From the NCBI RefSeq assembly GCF_910589175.1, contig NZ_CAJURR010000027.1:1-31129 (forward strand): 31,129 bases of DNA, written 5' to 3'. Source of the DNA: an uncultured Lactobacillus sp. (GTDB lineage: Bacteria; Bacillota; Bacilli; Lactobacillales; Lactobacillaceae). Shown piece after piece: positions 26,770 to 31,129 of this stretch. The notes below the pieces were generated by a model that had not been told where the DNA came from, did not search any database, and saw nothing but the letters and a program-made list of their open reading frames with translations. Position numbers and translations under genes: made by a program. Positions within the stretch are counted from its first letter, which is position 1. Every line of letters starts with the position of its first letter.

Positions 26770-26798
26770 ATATTAGATCCTATTAGTATTTATGTCAA
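26770..26798 (-). promoter_or_regulatory. murP operon promoter
   Basis: On the minus strand TTGACA (26793-26798) and TAATAT (26770-26775) are 17 bases apart. The start point would be near 26763, leaving a leader of about 85 bases before the murP ATG. Confidence 0.85.
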
Positions 26799-26924
26799 TA
26801 ATTTATCCTTAATAAACCAAATATATTTAATCTATAGTTTTATGTAAAAATAAAATATTGTTACATTTATTAAAAATGCTTATTTACTAATCTTAAAGAT
26901 ATTACCCTTCAAGATTACTCCTAC

Positions 26925-26953
26925 TTGCTAACTAAACGTAAGGGGCTTATAAT
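26925..26953 (+). promoter_or_regulatory. Promoter of the TSUP permease gene
   Basis: TTGCTA (26925-26930) and TATAAT (26948-26953) are exactly 17 bases apart. The 318-base gap 26679-26996 therefore holds two divergent promoters, the cre site and the repeats, and nothing else that I can support. Confidence 0.8.
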
Positions 26954-26996
26954 ACCTACCATCGTAATGTTTAAATCTACAAGGAGAGGTGAATTT

Positions 26997-27752
26997 ATGA
27001 GCCCTTTTTTCTTATTCATTTATTTAATTTTGGGTGGTATCTTAGGAGGTCTCCTATCAACAATCGCTAGCATGGCTTCGCTGGCTACTTACCCAATACT
27101 TTTATCTGTAGGCATTCCACCCATATATGCTAATACGACCAATGATGCTGCTTTAATTTGCACTGGAGTTGGTTCAACTGCATCATCCCTAAAAGAATTA
27201 AAAGGGCATTGGAAAGAAGTAAGTTTCTATTCAATCTTTACAATTGTTGGATCAGCTTTAGGATGTATGCTTTTAATACAATTTCCTGGGAAAATATTCG
27301 AAAAAATTGTTCCGTTTTGTATCGCTTTTTCTGGTCTAATGATCTTATTCAGTGGGGAAATTCATCTGGAAAAAGATGGTAATAATCGACTTCTTCAGAT
27401 TATATCTTTACTTTGCTTAGTGATTACTGGTATCTATGCAGGATATTTCGGAGCAGCAAGTGGTGTTTTGATGCTCGTTATCTTGAATGCCATCAGTGAT
27501 GATAACTTTTTAACTGTTAACGCGATGAAGAACATTATTGGTGCTCTTTCAAACTTAGTTGCTTTGATAATTTATATGTTTACTGCAAAAATTTATTGGA
27601 ATTCCGCCATTCCATTGGCTATTGGTGCCTTAATTGGGAGTTATTTCGGTCCTCGAATCATGCGGCACATTTCCGTTAAAGTTATTCGATTAGGAATTTC
27701 CGTTTTAGCTCTTATCCAAGCAGCTTACTTTGCTTATACTGCATATAGGTAA
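26997..27752 (+). CDS. TSUP-family (TauE/SafE) membrane permease
   Basis: From the ATG at 26997 (MSPFFLFIYLILGGILGGLL) this is a 251-residue permease with about eight hydrophobic segments and the two-fold TSUP repeat; both halves show the small-residue-rich loop (GGLLSTIASMASL, and GYFGAASGVLM). AAGGAGAGGTGA before the ATG makes the start clear; an upstream TTG that would extend the frame is the -35 of the promoter. The family moves sulfite, sulfoacetate and other small organic anions. Here it is divergent from murP, and its substrate is unknown; export of an acid by-product is only a guess. Confidence 0.85.
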   Translation: MSPFFLFIYLILGGILGGLLSTIASMASLATYPILLSVGIPPIYANTTNDAALICTGVGSTASSLKELKGHWKEVSFYSIFTIVGSALGCMLLIQFPGKIFEKIVPFCIAFSGLMILFSGEIHLEKDGNNRLLQIISLLCLVITGIYAGYFGAASGVLMLVILNAISDDNFLTVNAMKNIIGALSNLVALIIYMFTAKIYWNSAIPLAIGALIGSYFGPRIMRHISVKVIRLGISVLALIQAAYFAYTAYR

Positions 27753-27768
27753 AACATTTGTAATACGT

Positions 27769-27802
27769 AAAAAGCTCTACCTGCGTAAAGGTAGAGCTTT
27801 TT
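27769..27802. terminator. Terminator after the TSUP gene
   Basis: AAAAAGCTCTACCT and AGGTAGAGCTTTTT form a 14-bp stem with a 6-base loop and A/T tracts at both ends, so it can also stop the converging aldo/keto reductase transcript. Confidence 0.93.
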
Positions 27803-27837
27803 TAGTTACTTTTAAATAATTTTCTTTCATTTCACCC

Positions 27838-28677
27838 TTATATCATCGCAAGCGGCATTTTTTCAGTTGGCTGCGGAAAGTCATTATCAATTAGTTTTAT
27901 TTCATCGGGTGTTAGCTTAATATCCGTAGCAGCAATATTTTCTTTCATATGCTTAACATTGCCTGCTTTTGGAATAGATAAAATATTGCCATTTCTCAAA
28001 GTCCAAGCGAGCATCACTTGATGCGGCGTTACATGGTGAGCGCGAGCAACAATCTTAAGATTATTAGTAATTCTGATTGAATCACCCTTACCTGAATTAA
28101 ATGGAGAATATCCGATAAAGCCAACGCCGTGCTTTTCTTGCCAAGGTAAGACGTCGTACTCTACCCCTCACTCAGAGAGATTATATAGATCTTCATTAGC
28201 AAAACAGTCTTTTCCGCCAGGAACGCTAAATAGTTCTTCTAAATCAGCCACATCAAAATTTGACACACCCCAATGACGAATTAGTCCTTCTTTTTGTAAT
28301 TCTTTAAGTCCCCGAACCGTTTCAGATAAACGCTTATCTCCCCGCCAGTGGAGTAAATATAAATCTAAATAATCGGTTCCTAGCCTTTTTAAGCTTTTTT
28401 CTAAACTTTGCCGTTCTAATTCTGGAGAAGCATGATATGGATAAAATTTCGAAATTAAAAAGATTTTACTTCGGTCATATCCTTTAATTGCCTCGCCAAC
28501 TAGTTTTTCACTTTTTCCTTCACCATACATTTCCGCAGTATCGATTACTTTAATTCCATGATCTAAGCCATAGCGAAGGGCAGCAAGTTCATCTTTTTTC
28601 TTTGAAGCGTCTTCGCCGATTCCCCAGGTTCCCATACCTAAACCTGATAAATTACTTTCCTGAAAACTCTTCTCCAT
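27838..28677 (-). pseudogene. Aldo/keto reductase gene with one in-frame stop
   Basis: The full frame would encode a 279-residue NAD(P)H-dependent aldo/keto reductase. The N-terminal part is intact: MGTWGIGED, the catalytic Asp and Tyr in VIDTAEMYGEGKSE, Lys in FLISKFYP, and LYLLHWRGD with the His. At 28168-28170 the codon is TGA, following YNLSE. The frame continues without change (GVEYDVLPWQEKHGVGF to IPKAGNVKHMKENIAATDIK) and ends with TAA at 27838. Relatives usually have Arg here (LSRRG/LSERG), so CGA to TGA is a likely single change. The C-terminal part carries the cofactor-binding loop, so the truncated 169-residue product should be inactive. GAGGTGAG precedes the ATG. Confidence 0.88.
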
Positions 28678-28742
28678 CTCTTCTCACCTCACCTAAATTT
28701 TACCGCAGAAAAAAATAAAATTAAAAATGTTAGCGGTTTAAG

Positions 28743-28771
28743 TTGACTAGACCAATTTTATATTTTATAAT
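28743..28771 (+). promoter_or_regulatory. nagB promoter
   Basis: TTGACT (28743-28748) and TATAAT (28766-28771) are 17 bases apart. GAGGAGGT at 28789-28796 is a very strong ribosome binding site before the ATG at 28804. Confidence 0.88.
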
Positions 28772-28784
28772 GGACTAGACCAAT
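28743..28784. promoter_or_regulatory. Twin NagR-type operators on the nagB promoter
   Basis: GACTAGACCAAT occurs at 28745-28756 and 28773-28784, 28 bases apart. With flanks they read GTTGACTAGACCAA and ATGGACTAGACCAA, close to the palindrome TTGGTCTAGACCAA of GntR/HutC-type NagR (YvoA) boxes (11 and 12 of 14 positions). One covers the -35, the other starts at the end of the -10, so a bound repressor would cover the whole promoter. Confidence 0.7.
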
Positions 28785-28803
28785 AAATGAGGAGGTATAT
28801 ATT

Positions 28804-29523
28804 ATGAAAATCATCGTAACTAAAGATAATATTGAAGGCGGCACTAAGGCATTTGAAATTATTAAAAAGGGAATGGAAGATGGCGATAAAGTTTTAGGTT
28901 TAGCTACTGGCTCTTCTCCAATTCCGCTATATGACGATATGTGCGACAGCGACTTAGACTTCTCTGATATGACTAGTATTAACTTAGACGAATACTATGG
29001 CTTAAATCCAGATAATGATCAAAGTTATCACTACTTCATGCAAAAGCACTTATTTGATAAGAAGCCATTTAAGCATTCTTATATTCCAAACGGAATGGCA
29101 AAGAATATCGATGAAGAAGTTGATCGTTATAACGACATTATTGCTGCTAATCCTATTGATATCCAAATCCTCGGTATCGGTAGAAATGGCCATATTGCCT
29201 TTAACGAACCAGGTACTCCATTTGGCAGTTTAACTCATAAAGTTCAATTAACTGAGAGCACCATTAAGGCCAATTCACGTTTCTTTGATAACGAAGATGA
29301 AGTTCCTCGTCAAGCCATTTGTATGGGAATTAAATCCATTATGCAAAGTAAGAAGATTGTTTTACTTGCATTTGGCGAATCAAAACAAGATGCAGTTAAA
29401 GCCTTAGTTGAAGGCCCTGTTACTGAAGAAGTGCCAGCATCTATCTTACAAGATCACCCAGATGTAACAGTTATTTGTGATGAAGTTGCTGCCGCAAAAC
29501 TTGATCCAAAATATAGAAACTAA
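28804..29523 (+). CDS. nagB: Glucosamine-6-phosphate deaminase
   Basis: This 239-residue cytosolic enzyme converts glucosamine-6-phosphate to fructose-6-phosphate and ammonia. Marks are [13 protein letters not shown] (phosphate loop, near residue 37-49), the catalytic NLDEYYGL near 60-67, and [15 protein letters not shown] near 122-136 with the active-site Asn and His. The length is that of the short Gram-positive NagB lacking the allosteric C-terminal extension of E. coli. It is a single-gene unit with two putative NagR boxes and a terminator. It completes the MurNAc route encoded upstream once a GlcNAc-6P deacetylase (not in this window) has acted. Confidence 0.96.
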   Translation: MKIIVTKDNIEGGTKAFEIIKKGMEDGDKVLGLATGSSPIPLYDDMCDSDLDFSDMTSINLDEYYGLNPDNDQSYHYFMQKHLFDKKPFKHSYIPNGMAKNIDEEVDRYNDIIAANPIDIQILGIGRNGHIAFNEPGTPFGSLTHKVQLTESTIKANSRFFDNEDEVPRQAICMGIKSIMQSKKIVLLAFGESKQDAVKALVEGPVTEEVPASILQDHPDVTVICDEVAAAKLDPKYRN

Positions 29524-29551
29524 TCCTCATTAATCAGACCGTTTACTTAAG

Positions 29552-29583
29552 CGAATTAATCTTTTTAGATTAGTTCGTTTTTT
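29552..29583 (+). terminator. Terminator after nagB
   Basis: CGAATTAATC and GATTAGTTCG form a 10-bp stem with one T-G wobble, a 6-base loop and a T-tract. Confidence 0.88.
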
Positions 29584-29691
29584 ATTTGATTGGATAGAAT
29601 TCTTTTGCCTTTAATCTACATTTTTTAAGATCTACTCTTGACTTTTTCACCTAACTCTTTTTTCAAAAATAGCTTGCCTACCTACCAGATA

Positions 29692-29721
29692 TTGAATTAC
29701 ACTATTAAAGCAAACTATATA
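29692..29721 (+). promoter_or_regulatory. Possible promoter of the kinase pair
   Basis: TTGAAT (29692-29697) and TATATA (29716-29721) are 18 bases apart; TTGCCT (29674-29679) with TACACT (29698-29703) is an alternative. The first would give a very short leader of about 10 bases. Confidence 0.35.
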
Positions 29722-29737
29722 TTGTAGAAAGAACGTG

Positions 29738-30385
29738 ATGACAGTTATTGTATTGAGCGGGCCCATTGGAGCCGGAAAATCCAGTTTAACCAGTCTTCTT
29801 GCCGAACATTTAGGTACTCAAGCCTTTTATGAGGGTGTAGATAACAATCCAATTTTGCCACTTTATTATAAAGATATGGCTCACTATACTTTTCTTTTAA
29901 ATACTTATCTTCTAAACCACCGTTTGGCTCAAATTAACCAAGCTATTCGCGATCATAACAGCGTGTCTGATCGTTCCATTTATGAAGATGCCCTATTTTT
30001 CAAAATGAATGTTGATAGTGGTATTGCTGATCCTACAGAATTCAAGATTTATGATAGTTTACTTGAGAATATGATGGAACAAGCACCTGGTAATCCAAGT
30101 AAGAAACCAGATCTTTTAATTTATATTCATGTTTCTCTTGATACTATGCTTCAGCGAATTCAAAAACGTGGTCGTAAGTTTGAACAATTATCAACCGATC
30201 CAAGTTTAAAAGATTACTATGCTCGCCTTTTATCATATTACGAGCCTTGGTACGAAAAATATAATGCATCCCCTAAGATGATGATTGATGGTGATAAATA
30301 CGACTTTGTTGCCAATGAAGATGCACGAAAAAAAGTTATCAGCACAATCGATCAGAAACTTACTGATATAGGTAATTTGAACTAG
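29738..30385 (+). CDS. dak: Deoxynucleoside kinase, probably the deoxyadenosine kinase subunit
   Basis: This 215-residue kinase starts [20 protein letters not shown]; the P-loop GPIGAGKSS is at residues 8-16. Also visible are the [11 protein letters not shown] motif (near 80-90, with the ERS/DRS-type Asp-Arg of the family) and the lid [10 protein letters not shown] (near 142-151). It phosphorylates deoxynucleosides with ATP for salvage. The pair resembles the dAK/dGK heterodimer of L. acidophilus R-26, whose subunits I recall as 215 (dAK) and 224 (dGK) residues. By length this one would be dAK; the substrate of each subunit cannot be read safely from sequence. A GTG three bases upstream is a less likely start. 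Confidence 0.85.
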   Translation: MTVIVLSGPIGAGKSSLTSLLAEHLGTQAFYEGVDNNPILPLYYKDMAHYTFLLNTYLLNHRLAQINQAIRDHNSVSDRSIYEDALFFKMNVDSGIADPTEFKIYDSLLENMMEQAPGNPSKKPDLLIYIHVSLDTMLQRIQKRGRKFEQLSTDPSLKDYYARLLSYYEPWYEKYNASPKMMIDGDKYDFVANEDARKKVISTIDQKLTDIGNLN

Positions 30386-30406
30386 TTAACGAATAGAAGG
30401 AACGTG

Positions 30407-31081
30407 ATGACAGTTATTGTATTAAGCGGGCCCATTGGAGCCGGAAAATCCAGTCTAACAGGTATCTTATCTAAATATTTGGGTACTAACCCCTTTTATG
30501 AAAGTGTAGACGACAATCCTGTTTTGCCATTATTCTATGAAAATCCTAAAAAGTATGCCTTTTTACTGCAAGTTTATTTCTTAAATACTCGTTTTCAGAG
30601 TATTAAGTCAGCCTTGACTGATGATAATAATGTACTTGACCGTTCTATCTACGAAGATGCTCTTTTCTTCCAAATGAATGCAGATATTGGGCGTGCTACT
30701 ACAGAAGAAGTCGACACTTACTATGAACTCTTGCACAATATGATGAGTGAACTAGATCGAATGCCTAAGAAGAATCCTGATCTCCTTGTTCATATCGATG
30801 TCTCATACGATACAATGCTCAAGAGAATTCAAAAACGCGGTCGTAACTATGAACAATTAAGCTACGATCCAACTCTAGAAGATTACTACAAGCGTCTGCT
30901 TCGTTATTACAAACCTTGGTATGAGAAGTATGACTATTCACCAAAAATGACTATTGATGGTGATAAACTTGATTTCATGGCAAGTGAAGAAGATCGTCAA
31001 GAAGTCCTAAATCAAATTGTAGCTAAACTTAAAGAAATGGGTAAACTTGAAGACGACTGGAAACCTAATTTAGTTAAATAG
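30407..31081 (+). CDS. dgk: Deoxynucleoside kinase, probably the deoxyguanosine kinase subunit
   Basis: This 224-residue paralogue follows the first kinase after 21 bases, with AGAAGGA at the right distance from the ATG. Its first 18 residues ([18 protein letters not shown]) are identical to those of its neighbour, while the rest is clearly diverged. P-loop [23 protein letters not shown] and the lid [12 protein letters not shown] are present. It should form the heterodimer with the preceding subunit. The length equals what I recall for dGK of L. acidophilus R-26. The last codon and the TAG stop lie on the boundary of a group II intron present in antisense, so the stop codon appears to be made of intron bases. 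Confidence 0.85.
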   Translation: MTVIVLSGPIGAGKSSLTGILSKYLGTNPFYESVDDNPVLPLFYENPKKYAFLLQVYFLNTRFQSIKSALTDDNNVLDRSIYEDALFFQMNADIGRATTEEVDTYYELLHNMMSELDRMPKKNPDLLVHIDVSYDTMLKRIQKRGRNYEQLSYDPTLEDYYKRLLRYYKPWYEKYDYSPKMTIDGDKLDFMASEEDRQEVLNQIVAKLKEMGKLEDDWKPNLVK

Positions 31082-31129
31082 AGTAGAGGAAACTTTTCTA
31101 GTTTGCCCCTCTCATTGCACCGTACGTAC
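31078..31129 (-). mobile_element. 3' end of a group II intron (part of domain V, and domain VI)
   Basis: Read on the minus strand, the right edge gives GTACGTACGGTGC (3' strand of domain V, complement of 31117-31129), a 3-base linker, and a complete domain VI hairpin. In domain VI, GAG pairs with CUC, then a bulged A (complement of 31084), then AGGGG pairs with CCUCU (one G-U), a single C bulge, and AAAC pairs with GUUU around the loop UAGAAAA. The 3' end CTACTCTAT has the form of Ll.LtrB (CTACTTCAC), with the branch A seven bases from an AY end. The intron body, including any reverse transcriptase gene, lies to the right of the window. The junction with the kinase gene is at 31077/31078. Confidence 0.7.

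Noticed and set aside
28168..28170. UGA in the aldo/keto reductase read as selenocysteine
   Set aside because: The position is not catalytic, relatives have Arg there, and no selenocysteine insertion hairpin is evident after the codon. A nonsense mutation is simpler.
31081..31113. A rho-independent terminator after the second kinase
   Set aside because: The hairpin exists but no T-tract follows on the plus strand. Its bulged A and terminal sequence fit domain VI of a group II intron on the minus strand.
1..31129. CRISPR array, tRNA or rRNA genes, or an origin
   Set aside because: I saw no regularly spaced repeats, no tRNA-like cloverleaf with CCA-type end, no rRNA sequence and no DnaA-box cluster.

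Overview
The window is AT-rich, densely coded DNA from a low-GC Gram-positive. Strong purine-rich ribosome binding sites, lactobacillar lipoproteins, a cydABCD-menA cluster and a tandem deoxynucleoside kinase pair with the lengths I recall from Lactobacillus acidophilus R-26 (215 and 224 residues) all point to Lactobacillus, most likely the gasseri/johnsonii group. The species call is inference. I see no rRNA, tRNA, CRISPR array or prophage. The only mobile element is at the right edge.

Layout. (1) 62-3254: an Rgg-type regulator, divergent from an ABC exporter and a DUF4097 surface protein, with a 16-bp perfect palindrome between them. (2) 3277-5790, minus: DUF969, DUF979, pyrrolidone-carboxylate peptidase and a small membrane protein, one operon. 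(3) 5905-7424, minus: a DUF805 membrane protein behind a lipoprotein gene split by a frameshift. (4) 7618-8791: a YagU-like protein (plus) converging on a CPBP intramembrane protease (minus). (5) 8871-12344, plus: a DUF218 membrane protein and a MacB-like ABC transporter. (6) 12509-19446, plus: cydA-cydB-cydD-cydC-menA, i.e. cytochrome bd oxidase, its assembly exporter and a quinone prenyltransferase. (7) 19661-21757, plus: two stand-alone binding lipoproteins (PhnD type and BMP type). (8) 21780-26678, minus: murP-murQ-mupG-murR, for recovery of MurNAc and MurNAc-GlcNAc. (9) 26997-29523: a TSUP permease, an aldo/keto reductase pseudogene and nagB. (10) 29738-31081, plus: tandem deoxynucleoside kinases. 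(11) 31078-31129, minus: the 3' end (domains V/VI) of a group II intron that abuts the last kinase codon.

How the genes work together. MurP imports and phosphorylates the cell-wall sugar, MupG splits MurNAc-6P-GlcNAc, MurQ makes GlcNAc-6P plus D-lactate, and NagB takes GlcN-6P into glycolysis; the linking deacetylase NagA is not in the window. The murP promoter is a consensus sigma-A promoter with a full-match cre (CcpA) site just after the start point, and nagB has two NagR-type boxes bracketing its -10. The cyd-men cluster suggests conditional respiration with supplied haem and a quinone precursor. The BMP lipoprotein and the kinases fit nucleoside scavenging. Two genes are visibly broken: the lipoprotein by a 4-base tandem duplication and the aldo/keto reductase by one in-frame stop.
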